Shown: in pieces, positions 10,286 to 21,700 of the stretch
How the letters are laid out: every line of letters starts with the position of its first letter
Numbering within the stretch: the stretch's first letter is position 1
Source: Amyloporia xantha
Lineage: Eukaryota > Basidiomycota > Agaricomycetes > Polyporales > Adustoporiaceae
Direction of reading: 5' to 3'
Length of the DNA stretch: 64,000 bases
Assembly (NCBI GenBank): GCA_036971615.1
Contig: JAYKKR010000002.1
Location: 2,604,001-2,668,000, forward strand
Made by a program: the position numbers and the translations under genes
The notes under the pieces: model-generated
The model's database searches: none
What the model saw: the letters and a program-made list of their open reading frames with translations, nothing else
Told to the model about the DNA's origin: nothing

Positions 10286-11296
10286 TCATGTTACGGTAAC
10301 GATCTGTCCTTTACCATCCTTCAATATGACTAGCTCACAATCGATCTTCTCTCCTGTGTCCATGCAGACAACATCGGTCGGATCTACAGGGTCCAGCTTG
10401 ACCTGTCGAAACTCCATGAAAGAGCGCCCAAGAACGACATCGAAATGGGACTCCTCCGATAGGTACACCGTATGAGTTGTCTTCGTTCGACCAACAGCAA
10501 TTGGCCACTTCCCAATGCTGTCAGGTGTATAAGTGACTCAAAACAGACAGTGAGGGGGAAGACAGGACATACTTGACCAGGCCCCCATAGCCATAATGCC
10601 CCGGCGCGGCGTCGCCTGGTATGAAACCATGTTGTATTGCGAATTTTCTTGAAATGTACACATGACGATACCCGCTCTTCAACAACATGCGGACTGAATA
10701 CAGAAGATGTAAGTATAAATCGCAAAAAGGCCTCTATAACAACAAACCGTTGTTCACGGGACCAATACTCCCAAGGATAGTACGAACGCCATTCTCACTG
10801 TGGAATTTCTCAAACTCCTGTTTGTGCTTCGGTGTGTCGTCCCGACGTTTCCCTTCTTTCGTGGCGTTTGCTGCGTTGTTTCCCTTCTTCACAGAACTAT
10901 TGCTAGAGCGGGGTCGAGGCGACGATGCCGCAGGCCTAGGCCTGAACATATAGAAGGAGTCATTCTGGTAGGCTGGAGGTGCAGGTAAAGGCTCGTCCGG
11001 ATCGCGAACGTGGAGGACAGGCCACTGGTCGCTCCCTGGTGTGGTTGACTTCTGTCTCCATGTGAAAATGGTGTAGTCTGAATCTGTGGTCTTGTCCGCC
11101 CCTGTCTGTGAAAGTACTAGCTTTGGGACTCACCATCATCGAGATTCCATATACTGCTATTCCAAGAGTATTTTACCCATCCTGGTCTGACGGGCTGCCC
11201 GTTGAACTCGACGAATGTCTTTCTAGTGAGCTTCTCGAACAATGCCTCCAATGTATCATCGTCTGACCCGTCAGCAATCAGAATGGTGTTAGACAT
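10286..11296 (-). CDS. retropepsin-like domain protein lacking the catalytic Asp
   Basis: Four exons (11134-11296, 10748-11083, 10573-10693, 10286-10517) give 283 residues with consistent phases and canonical introns of 50-55 bp. The start at 11296 is the first ATG in frame. The N-terminal third (ILIADGSDDDTLEALF through a Trp-rich stretch to DYTIFTWR) is unrecognised. A Lys/Ser-rich linker follows. The C-terminal half has a retropepsin-like layout: VRMLLKSGYRHVYISRKFA where active proteases have hydrophobic-D-(S/T)-G, a Gly-rich middle (HYGYGGLV), and HFDVVLGRSFMEF, which matches the late hydrophobic-LG strand. The catalytic Asp position reads Lys (KSG), so proteolysis is unlikely. It may be a domesticated, non-catalytic binding fold. 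The fold is inferred from the pattern; no function can be assigned. Confidence 0.6.
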
Positions 11297-11770
11297 TTTG
11301 ACATGATGGACCACGCACTAGATTGTACTACAGAAAAGGATGATACAGGTGTGTGGACGTTGACGATGGGTGGTGGACCGTCCATCAGGAGAAAGGGTGT
11401 GGTAGTTCAATAGAAGGCAGAGTATGGTTGCGATGCCAGATTAAGTACCTTATGAATATGTTAATTATAAACAGGCGCTGCGCTGCAGTATAGATAACCC
11501 CTCCGGACAACGTTCCAGCGGATGCTCTTGTGCTGACCGCACGTAGGAGGCAAGATGTGAATCGAATCGCGGATGAGCTCCACCCAAAGGCGGGCCAGGC
11601 CTAGGTGCTATTACCCGTTCTGGAAGCCCTCATTACATCACGTGGCTTCTGAGGAGCGCGTTTTTAACTCACTTTTTGCACGGGCGCTCGCAAGTCCTAC
11701 CACCTGTACCTGTAAGCCATCGACCAAGGATCATCAGAGACGTGAGGTCGTGCAAAAATATTCAAAAACA

Positions 11771-12317
11771 ATGTCAGACGCTGCATCCCGTGCTAAGGCG
11801 TGGCCTCTTGCTGACCCCGAGCTCAATGATCAGGTACGTTGCCCGCATCCGATCATCTGCTCCTTCCCTAACGGATTTCTTCACCCCGTAGATCCTCGAC
11901 TTGGTCGAGAGGGCTTCTCAGTTCAAGCAGCTCAAGAAGGGTGCTAACGAAGGTGATTATTCCCCGGGTTCTTTCTCATAGTGCTTATAACACCCCTTAT
12001 TGTAGCTACGAAAACTCTGAACCGTGGAATCGCTGAGGTGATCATCTTGACCGCTGACACTGAGCCTCTTGAGATTCTACTGCACCTCCCTTTGTTGTGC
12101 GAGGAAAAGGTACGGGATATCACTATTGCAACTATCGTTTATTGACATGTCCATGTAGAACGTCCCGTACGTCTTCGTAGCTTCAAAGGCTGCTCTTGGC
12201 CGCGCCTGCGGTGTATCGAGGCCTGTTATTGCTGCTAGTGTTACGACGAACGAAAACAAGGAGCTTTCTAGTCAAATCTTGACTATCAAGAAGGCAATCG
12301 ATAAACTCATGGTTTAA
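11771..12317 (+). CDS. SNU13: 13 kDa ribonucleoprotein SNU13 (L7Ae family)
   Basis: Four exons (11771-11833, 11892-11952, 12006-12109, 12159-12317) give 128 residues, matching the family's 125-130. Conserved blocks include [46 protein letters not shown] and [15 protein letters not shown]. This L7Ae/NHP2L1 protein binds kink-turns in U4 snRNA and box C/D snoRNAs in the nucleus. It therefore serves both spliceosomal tri-snRNP and snoRNP assembly. It diverges from the retropepsin-like gene and converges with UBC9. Confidence 0.96.
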
Positions 12318-12539
12318 AGATCACGGCGGCGCTACCTTATCGTGCAATGTCCTTGTCGTAGCAGAATACATTCGAGAGTAGTGGTCACAAGACATTTGCA
12401 CCAAAAGCACGAGCCTCACTTTTTTGTACCGGGAAGTACACTGTGGATGGTCAGCCGTGAGCCCATGCCAGATCAATCGAAAGCAGACAACATATGGTAC
12501 AACATGAAGACATCGACCCAAGTACGCGCGAAAATACTA

Positions 12540-13383
12540 TCACTTCGGAATGTTTTCTCGTGCCTGCTGTCTGACCCTGCGTCTGCATAGAGAATCAGAT
12601 GTGTACTGCCGAAGATGACGCACTGCACTCACTCATAAGCTACCCGGTCGTTCCTGTAAGACGACAAATTGGAAAGTCGTCCAGAATTATAGTGACACAC
12701 TGAGACTCACTTGAACATCGTGTACGCATCACTCTGTGCAGGGTCATTCACATTAGGATCGTTGAGAAGTTCTTGGATACCTAGCAGAACCTGTGCAAGG
12801 TTGAGCATAGCCAGGCGGGGATAGAGCGACCGACATACCTGCTTGATCGTAATTGCTGGTTTCCACGACTTCTCCTCATCCAAGATGGATAGACATACAG
12901 TGCCAGAGGGATAAACGTTCGGGTGGAATAACGGTGGCGTGAATTTGCCTGCAAGAAGTTGAGCAGCCGCCTCATAACTGGAATCAACGAAGCGTACATT
13001 TCGGCGGTTTTGACGGGTAGTCTGCGATTAACGTAATGATTACACGTTATATGAAAGCAGCAAGTTCCATACCTTCCGGGAAAATCATCATGAGCTTGTA
13101 AACACCACCTTCCCAGGGCGTCTGTTTTGCGTTAGCTCTGTCGGCCACCGCGAAGGGTTCGGTTGCAACGGAAGGACGCACCCCAGCTTTTCCGGGGATT
13201 CCGACTTCCCACTCCAACAAGTTCATAGACCCGTCTGGAGCTTTGGTCGGCTTCGCGTAAAAACCCTGCAAGACGCGGGGTCAATGATAGCTGGAGTGTC
13301 CTTCATTGTACGCGTACGAATGGATGGTCCTTTCTCCACTGCTTGCGTTCTTCTGCGAGACGCGCTCTACATATTCCTGACAT
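12540..13383 (-). CDS. UBC9: SUMO-conjugating enzyme E2 UBC9
   Basis: Eight exons: 13318-13383, 13182-13265, 13073-13121, 12998-13021, 12839-12948, 12711-12790, 12633-12653 and 12540-12582, giving 158 residues, the usual length. It starts [20 protein letters not shown]. Signatures are [38 protein letters not shown] (active Cys near residue 93), [11 protein letters not shown] and QELLNDPN. It takes SUMO from the E1 enzyme and conjugates it to lysines, mainly in the nucleus. The intron 13122-13181 is exactly 60 nt and free of in-frame stops, so its retention would insert 20 residues between IPGKAG and TPWEGG. It is recognised as an intron by its GTGCGT donor, GCTAAC branch site, ACAG acceptor and family alignment. 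Two exons are only 21 and 24 nt. Confidence 0.97.
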
Positions 13384-13495
13384 GATCGCTGTCGGCTAGA
13401 CTAGTAGACAATGAAGAACTAAGAGGCTACGAGACAGAAGAGAGCTGCAATGGGACGACCGATCTCCGGAGAGCGCGATCTGCAATGTTATCTGC

Positions 13496-13846
13496 TTAGT
13501 CAGCAGGCAGCAGTCGGCGGCGGCTTTGAAGTTTGGCATCGGCGCAGGTTCCTTCCCACCCGTCTTCGGGAGGTGGGGGCCCATCCGAGATATTCATGAC
13601 ATACGGAAAACATACCAGCCACACCTCGGCACTATCCGAACCTATTTCAAACTCCACAATCTTAATCCCCCTCACCTCCCTACGACGGCTGGCACAAAAC
13701 ATTTGTAAACAAACGGCCTCGGTTGAGGGTCGCCTCGATTTGGAAAGCACTGTCGCCGGGATTCTTGGTGGCGCGCGGTGGCGGGTCATACTGAGTAGAA
13801 TGCAAAATGTGGTACACTTGACGAATGACCTCCAAAAACTATTCAT
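13496..13846 (-). other. possible coding relic within the left inverted-repeat arm
   Basis: An uninterrupted minus-strand frame of 116 codons covers the left arm. It contains coding-like text such as GIKIVEFEIGSDSAEVWL and YVMNISDGPPPPEDGWEG. No family is recognised. The inverted copy at 14127-14336 loses this frame after EFE because its middle segment is different. It may be an exon of a captured gene fragment. Confidence 0.25.
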
Positions 13847-14336
13847 AAAATGCCTCTCATGTACAGAAGTATCTTTGTACTTAAAAATTAGTTATGATTA
13901 AGCAGAATGGAGCAACAGTCAGGTTAGTTCACACCAGCTCCCTTATAGAAGGCCCATTTCTAAATCATGAAGGGTGAATCTCTTTATTTTGCCTATCAAT
14001 TATGTTTATCATGCACTAAACATATTATTAAAAATTTTGGGAGATGCGTAGGCCCGTAGAATGCTCAAAGGCGGTCTCTGTGCACTCGTGCACGCACCAG
14101 AATTTGTTTTCGTCGGCGCCAGAGCCTTCCAAATCGAGGCGACCCTCGACCGAGGCCGTTTGTTTACAAATGTTTTGTGCCAGCCGTCGTAGGGAGGTGA
14201 GGGGGATTAAGATTGTGGAGTTTGAATATTCACGTGATTATCACATGACTATACACGTGACTCTACTTAGGATATAGTACAGAGTACCGCCTTCAGATGG
14301 GCCCCCACCTCCCGAAGACGGGTGGGAAGGAACCTG
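13545..14336. repeat. inverted duplication, arms 100 bp + 41 bp
   Basis: Segment 13646-13745 matches the reverse complement of 14127-14226 over 100 bp with one mismatch. Segment 13545-13585 matches the reverse complement of 14296-14336 over 41 bp exactly. Between the paired segments the two arms carry unrelated sequence: 60 bp on the left, 69 bp on the right. The right insert contains two CACGTG sites. The roughly 380-bp spacer between arms is AT-rich. Transcription through it would form a long hairpin. Confidence 0.9.
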
Positions 14337-14345
14337 GCATCGGCG

Positions 14346-15049
14346 ATGATCGAGTCAAGGTTGGACGGATTTCACCCTATTTCACCTGACGGATCCTCGG
14401 CAGCGGTCCGTGCCTAGTGAAAGTGAATTCTAAGAGGGGACCCATGAGGGATTCTAGCGTTCTATCTCTGTCGATGCTATTACGGTACAGCCTCGAACGA
14501 CCTCTTCGGATGACCTATCACGAACCGTGTGTGCAGCGATCTCACCACCGTTGAATCCAGCTCTGGGTCTTCCAGATTTTGGTGACCCTCAAACATAGTG
14601 GCGCCCACCCCGCCATCGATCACTGAGCCGCTCGCCCAGTTGCGCAGCAGACATGCGACGGGACAGGATCATTAATTCTCGGGCTCTCGGCGTTATCTAT
14701 GCGAGGCAGTGCAGAACTAAACTGCTCAAAGGAATCGTTTGATCAACACCAGGCTTAATGCGGCTTACTTCCTCGCAGCAACTGCCATTATGAGCGTCTT
14801 TCTCTCATATGCAACCGGGTGACGTTGAGTTTCGGTTGCGACATGCATGTAGCCGCCTATTGGACAATCTCCCCTATCAAGTGCTAGCGGACCTTCCAGT
14901 GGCGCTTCGCGATCCTTATAGTGAAATGAAACAGCTCGTACGTACATGTTCCACCCTTGCTACTTAATGGGTCCTCCCTCAACGATTCGAGAGCTTCCGT
15001 TCCCGGCACTCATCGTTCGCTGATCTTACAGACACCAGACACGGCCGAT
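14346..15049. other. intergenic region without a recognised gene
   Basis: About 700 bp between the inverted duplication and the methyltransferase. Only short frames are seen and none has a recognisable motif. The right end is presumably the methyltransferase promoter and leader. Confidence 0.4.
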
Positions 15050-16674
15050 ATGGCACAAAATCAAGAGGAATATGACAATTCCTCTGCTTCCACCTTGTCA
15101 GACACACGAGTCGGAAGCCCTGCGCCCTCTCTGTATTCGTTCTCCTCGTCTGTGGATGAAAGATTCATGGTAAAGTGGAGATGACAGACGCGTCTCGAGA
15201 CCAACCTCCTCATAACTCTCTCAGCTTCGAAGCGTGTATGGGCGTATTCTGAACAACCAGAACGACGTGAGCTCAATTTGATCCCTCATGTCCTTGCCTA
15301 ATAAGCCTGTATCATCCCGCAGATATACTTTTTACCCGCTGTAAGGATGATTCTATCATGTTTCCACCATTCTCACCCCTGGAATTGACCTGTATTATCT
15401 AGGACAACGAGGAGCATCGACGCCTCGACCTCCAACACCATCAATACACAATGAGCCTCGGTAGGCTGTACCCTGCACCGGAGCTAGTGTGGAAAGCCCT
15501 CCGGCCGCGAAGTGATCGCAGGCCTTCGATACTTGATGTTGGCACAGGCAGTGGAAGTTGGCGAGTCTTTGATTGATGATTTCTCCTTTCTGTTGATCCT
15601 AGATTCTATGTAGGGCCACAGACATGGCAAGGGAATTCCCTCACTGTGATGTTGTCGGCATTGATCTAGTTCCTCCTAGGATTGATGGGTATGTCGTCCG
15701 ATTCTGCTTAGAACTACTTCTAGATCCCCACTGATATGGGCGGCAGAGAGTTACCATGCAACTGCAGGTTCGTAGGCTGCCACTCATTTCGAGACAATGA
15801 CAATATCTTGCTTATTTCTATCAGATTTGAAATTGATGACGTGAGTCAGCAACGGCTTGGGCGCATACGTACCTCACTCGTTTCACACACAGGCCAATCT
15901 TGGCTTCGCCCACTACTGGGGGTCTTTCGACGTGGTGCATGCTCGCGCGGTGGCAGCAGGGGTAAGTGGCGTTTATCAATCCTTTGAACATTTGTCCGAC
16001 TGTCAGTCCTATTTCAATCAGATACGAGACTTCCCCAAATTACTGCAGGAATTAGCGGCAACCCTCCGACCAGGTGGCGTGCTCCTTCTGGGGGATGGTG
16101 AACAGCAGCTATATGACGAATACAAAAGACCGATGCCTCTCAGCGATCCCGATACTCCGGGATTTTCGTGGATACACAAGGTCTTCTTCGCTACTTACAA
16201 TGCTATGAAAAATAGAGGGGGGAGCCCAGACTCTCCCTCCATGAACCCGACATGGCTTCGAGCTATAGATTCACTTACGGATGTTGGCTGGCACAAGGTC
16301 TTCATTCCCATGGGGCCCTGGCGATACGGTAGCTTCCACCCTATCTCTGTCGGCCGAATGCCGCGCTCATGGTCATATAGATGATGAACGGGAGAAGATT
16401 CTGTCCGAGCTCTGTCGCGAGAACTGTCTGCGCTATATCTCCGGCTTGGCACCGATGCTCTTTAGGTAAGCCTCCCTGTGGTTATGCCCAGTATGTACCC
16501 TCATTCGTGCGGTATCCTGCCAGTGAGGGCTATCTCCCGGAGAGCGTTGACCAGATGTGTCGCGAAGCCTCTACGGAGTTGCGCGAACTTCGCACGCATA
16601 TTTACACGCGCTGGAATTTCGCGTGGGCCGTCAAGAAACCACCGGCAGGAGAACCTATCGTATCCGGTGACTGA
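15050..16674 (+). CDS. class I SAM-dependent methyltransferase
   Basis: Multi-exon gene. The first ATG gives MAQNQEEYDNSSASTLSD, a Ser-rich disordered start. Later exons carry LDLQHHQYTM, SILDVGTGSGSW (SAM-binding motif I), DVVGIDLVPP (motif II, acidic residue for the SAM ribose), FDVVHARAV (motif III/post-III) and LAATLRPGGVLLLGDGE (motif IV region). The last exon ends FAWAVKKPPAGEPIVSGD. This layout is common in a large fungal family of unassigned small-molecule or regulatory methyltransferases related to LaeA/TAM-type enzymes. The substrate cannot be deduced. Several introns of about 50-60 bp; inner splice sites were only partly checked. Confidence 0.78.
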
Positions 16675-17108
16675 TTGCTGGTAAAAGTGGACGAATAGGA
16701 TGCCCGGCCCCTTGCGTGATCGATGGGTGCGTCTGACACTTGCATGTGTGTAGGTGCTTCCCATGGCATGCCGCGGGGCTGACTGTATAACGTTTCCGTT
16801 ACCGGGTTCTTATCCGGCTTCTGAGTATGTGATTTCCTTTGCGATACATTATCCCCGCTCCGAGGTGTTTGTTATTATATATCGCGATTTGGCAGATGTA
16901 TCTTTGTAGGATTCAAGGACTTATTGTACCATTAGCCGTAAAACAAACTGATAGGTCTCAGGTGTCATAGTCCACCGTAGTTTATTTGGGGAAAAAGTGC
17001 CACTGGCGTTGGCAAGTTGGATTTTTTACATAATGCTTTGCACTGCGGATCTGAAGATCTTGAAGGCCGTACAAGTCGCGTTACCCGGCACCGTGATCAC
17101 TGATCGTG
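16675..17108. other. intergenic spacer before PRE2
   Basis: About 430 bp separating the methyltransferase stop from the proteasome gene start. No gene is seen. I looked for the yeast proteasome element GGTGGCAAA and did not find it. Confidence 0.4.
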
Positions 17109-18455
17109 ATGGGGCACGTGCCTCTCAATGCGAACGCAAAGTGCGACGCGTCTGGCCGCGTCATCTCCCTCTACACTTACGACCTTCACCCGCACGCTAT
17201 GAACGCCATCGCCAACCGTTTCTCGTCCACGGGGGCTGCAGCAGAACTCAGGAGGGCAAAGGAGGCTATTGGTGAAGACGAAGATGCCTCAGACTTGATG
17301 TGGGGCTCTCAAAATGGGCTTGGGAATCTGGCGAACGGTGTCCCGACATTCGCGGTTCCGTCTGTGCCAGACGTAAGCAGCTTCGGTGATTCGTGATATT
17401 GCAGACCTCTAACTGGATTGCGGACGATACCAGCCAACTGCATTCCTGAGACTGCATACCGACGACCACGCAGACCCGTCTTGCAGAATAAAGATCAAGC
17501 ACGGAACGACGACGCTGGCCTTCAGGTTTCGCGGGGGTGTGATTGTAGCCGTAGACTCAAGGGCTACAGCTGGGAGCTACGTTGGTGCGTGGCTTGAACC
17601 CTCGTATGTCTGTGTATATACTTAGTTTCATGCATAGCTTCCGGGACCGTGAAGAAGGTCATCGAGATCAACCCTTACTTGCTTGGAACCATGGCTGGTG
17701 GTGCCGGTGAGTGTATTGTCCGTTGATTTGTTTGGGTCGGCCGACTGAGCGATGCTTCAGCTGACTGTCAGTACTGGGAGACGTATCTTGGCATGCAGTG
17801 CCGCCTGCACGAACTGCGCAACCGGGAACGTATTTCAGTCGCAGCTGCGAGCAAATATCTCAGTAACCTTGTGTATAGCTATAAAGGGATGGGTCTTAGC
17901 ATGGTAAGCACCTTCTATCTTTAGTTGTCCTTCGCTGAGGAACGCACGTCTATCAGGGAACTATGATCTGTGGCTGGGATAAGACAGTCAGTCTCTTATT
18001 GCGACTATATGTCCGTTTTACTCATACGTGTGTTTCTTGCAGGGACCAGCCATCTTTTATGTCGATTCAGATGGCACACGATTGAAGGGTGACTTGTTCT
18101 CCGTTGGTTCTGGTAGCACCTTCGCATATGGTGTGCTTGACCAGGGATATCACTGGGATCTCACGGATGAAGAGGCACAGGAGTTGGGCAGGCGAAGCAT
18201 TTACGCTGCTGGCCATCGGGATGCTTACTCCGGAAACACGATCAATCTGTATCATGTGAAGCAAGACGGATGGCAGTTCATCGGTGTGTTTAGAAGCTCC
18301 AGTCAGACCAACATATATTTGACGCGTCATTTTCATTACCAGGCAACTACGATGTCTCCGATATGCATTACAATGGTCCTGGAGGGAAGGGTGGATACGG
18401 ATATGACGTGCGTGTCGAGGGGCGTACTTCTACTAATGCGCCTCAGACCTCATAA
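17109..18455 (+). CDS. PRE2: proteasome subunit beta type-5 (chymotrypsin-like)
   Basis: The first exon is 17109-17372 and the second starts at 17434 ([17 protein letters not shown]). Several further introns follow before the stop at 18453-18455. The propeptide of about 112 residues ends in KHG. Autocleavage before the Thr of GTTTLAFRF would expose the catalytic N-terminal Thr, near precursor residue 113. Other family blocks are [64 protein letters not shown] and [11 protein letters not shown]. It forms the chymotrypsin-like site of the 20S proteasome core in cytosol and nucleus. Confidence 0.97.
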
Positions 18456-18741
18456 GTCGTTTACTGTGTCATCATTCCGGTTGTCGGCATTGTAGGAACT
18501 GTATATGTAACGACACGGGTACACCGTTCGGACTGTAGAGCATATGCGCGTATGCCGTGTCGGAGTGTGGCAGTCTTTTAGTGCTGTAGGAGCTGAGAGA
18601 TGTCGTCACTTCATTGTGCTACTTTGGTTGAGCCGTGGCGCAGCGCGTCCATACCATGCAGAACCGTCCCATTTCTCACCACCCCTTTGCACGTCCGACT
18701 ACTTTCTGGCCGTAGATGCTACAGTCTGCTCGCTATTCTCG

Positions 18742-21700
18742 ATGAAACGTCTCCTTTCCTTCAAATCTAGCCCATCACCCAAGAGCGTACCAGCTGCCCC
18801 GGTCAATCCAGCTAGTATTACAGTGCCGCACGCGACCAGTCTACAACCGAAATATGTGCTACCACCCTTACCTCACCCATGTCCCCATGAGCATATCGCG
18901 TTATTGGCCACGTCTCAAGGACTCCTGCTGAGGCCTCACTTCCAGAGCGAGGCGCAACCTGAGTCGTACGTCCGACTAAGTTGGGGGAAGACAAGTAACG
19001 TCGAGGAGCTGCCGTATGGCGACGCGCTTGACGAGGAGGACTGGTCAGATTGTGTTGTGGTATATGGTATTGTCGGGATATTGAGCCTATTCTCTGGTAT
19101 TTGGCCTTCATGTATATCTACATTATGTTGAACGCCGATATTCTCTCATAGCATCTTACCTGCTCGTGGTCTCATCGCGATCAGAAGTTGGCCATCGTGA
19201 GTTTCTCGTTGCGACCACTTTCCTTCCGACTGACAGTGGCCAGTGTTCGAACCCAGACATGTCGTCTACAGTGTGAAGAATGTAGCAGCCATCCCCCTCA
19301 CAGAGGATCGTGCTCGTGCAGCTTTGAATCTGCTCGCCCGCAATAATGCTAAGACTCGTTCATCGATATTGCCTTCCTCGCGATCGGGGACTCCGCCTCC
19401 AACAGAAGATGGGGAATCAAGTGCTTTGTTTTCCGCAGGCTCAGATCTTAGCGGGAGTATTGCTTCTCCGCACGTCAAGTTCGCAAACGAGCCGCAAGTG
19501 AAGACAATGACACCACAGACGGAGCATGGGTTCGACATCCAAGACCAAGGTAGCCCTCCTTCGCCTTCTTCATCCGCTGCGTCCACGCCTTCTTCGGAGT
19601 ATTCACTCAATACCGATACTGTTGTGAAAACCCTGACAGCGCGCTTGTCGTTCTGGAGTAGATTATCCAAGCGTCCACCTTCTTCAAACCCGAGCACTTC
19701 CGAACCGCGACCGTCTCAGGACTCGCAGACGTCTGACTCCGCTGCAGACTCGGATATTGAGCCGATGTCATTGGACACAATGATCAAAGATAGCAAGGAA
19801 GAGCCAGCCGAGGTCATTGATTCTATTCTTGAGGCAACCGCGCCTGCACCTCCCACGGCCGAAGCCAAGCATTCCGAATTGGAGGACAAGATCGTGCGGG
19901 AGTGTGTGCGAGAGTTTACACGAGGAGGAATGTATTTTGCTTATGCCTTTGGTACGCCATATGCAATGTGGTATCGATGAATTCCGAATCATGAGATTGC
20001 TACAGATATAACTCGATCGCTACAGCATAAACATGAGTTGCTTGCGAAAGCGAAGACGCAGCATGCGCTCCTCGCCGACCTAAACGCGCTGGATGAGAAT
20101 TCACCAACCAGTCCGATTGGTGACAAAGTGGACGTCCTTGCGGAACCAACCCCAACTCTCCCACTATGGCGCCGAGTGGACCGGCAGTTTTGGTGGAATG
20201 AATGGCTCTCGAAGCCTTTTGTCGATGCAGGGGTAGATGACTTCCCATGGAGAATGCATCGATAATCACTAACCGCTCCTTTTACAGCTGCACCCATATG
20301 TACTGCCCATCATGCAGGGGTTCTACCAGATCTCTTCTTTCAACGTTCCCCGAGAGCCGGTGGCATCGGAAGAAGGCGACTTTGCAGTTGTAGACTACAT
20401 CCTGACATCAAGACGATCCAGGGACCGTGCAGGTTTGCGATACCAGCGTCGAGGCATTGATGATGATGCGAATGTCGCAAATTTTGTCGAGACTGAAACG
20501 ATAATGCGAGTCGAGGTAAGTTATGCGTCACCTCTGGGTACTGTAGAGGCATATGGCTCATGGCATTTGTCAGCGTGAAGGGTTCTCGAACGTTTTCAGT
20601 CATGTGCAGATTCGTGGATCGAGTAATATTTCTATTCGTTGTCACTGTTACAGGCACTCATTACGATACCAATTAGTTCCGCTGTATTGGAAACAAGAAG
20701 GCTACGGGTTGAAACCTGCCCCACAGCTGTCACCAGATAGAACACACACGCAGAATCTGGACGCTATCCGGCGACATTTCTGGAAGACCCTGCCACGGTA
20801 TGGCCCACATGTATGTTATCTCGTAACGTCACTGCGCCATTCATGCAGCAGTCCGCTCACATGCAGCTAGACCATTGTAAATTTGGCTGAGCAGCATGGG
20901 AAGGAGTCCCAGGTTACAAATGCCTACCGTGACTACGTTGGGGAACTCAATGACAGTGACATTCAGTATGCAGCTATGCCATCAGTATTTCTCAATGCTT
21001 TGTTGGTATGCTGACATACCCATGGCAGATATCTCGCGTACGACTTCCATACCGAGACCAAAGGCATGAAGTAAGTGGCAGCACGGCGCCCTTTGTACTT
21101 GTTCTCAGTGATTAATAGGTACGAGAACATCTCGAAGCTCATTACACAACTAGAACGCACTTTTGAGAACCAAGGGTAGGTTTCTCTATCTATTTATGCC
21201 TAACGATATCGATGGATGAATTGGGGTTTTAGTTACTTCTGGATATCGAATAACACAATCATGTCCCAGCAAAAGGGTGTTTTCAGGGTAAATTGCATTG
21301 ACTGCTTAGATAGGACTAATGTCGTCGAGGTTAGTCCTGATTCACCCTTCGCAACTTTGCGTTCACCTACCGACTGAGCCTTGAACAGTCGGCCTTTGCT
21401 CGGTATGTGCTCAACAGACAGCTCGGTGCTGTCGCTCTTCTGGACCCATCAGAAGACAAGCAGAGGACAGAAACTGACATCGTGTTCAACGACGGTAAGT
21501 TCAAGGTTGCGGGTGTTGAATATGGCTGAGACTCGTTATTAGTGTGGGCCAATAATGGGGATGCTATAAGTCGGGAATAGTCAGTGTAATATTCACTAGC
21601 AGCTCTTGTCCCGTCTGACAATATCTCTCAGTGCCGGTACCTCTGCGCTTAAGGTATGACATGCTGCACTCAGTTGTGTTGTAGATTGGTTGATCCTGCC

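Noticed and set aside
13496..13846. Left-arm frame as a confident protein-coding gene
   Set aside because: The 116-codon frame has no recognised family, and its boundaries are set by the repeat arm. It is kept only as a possible relic.
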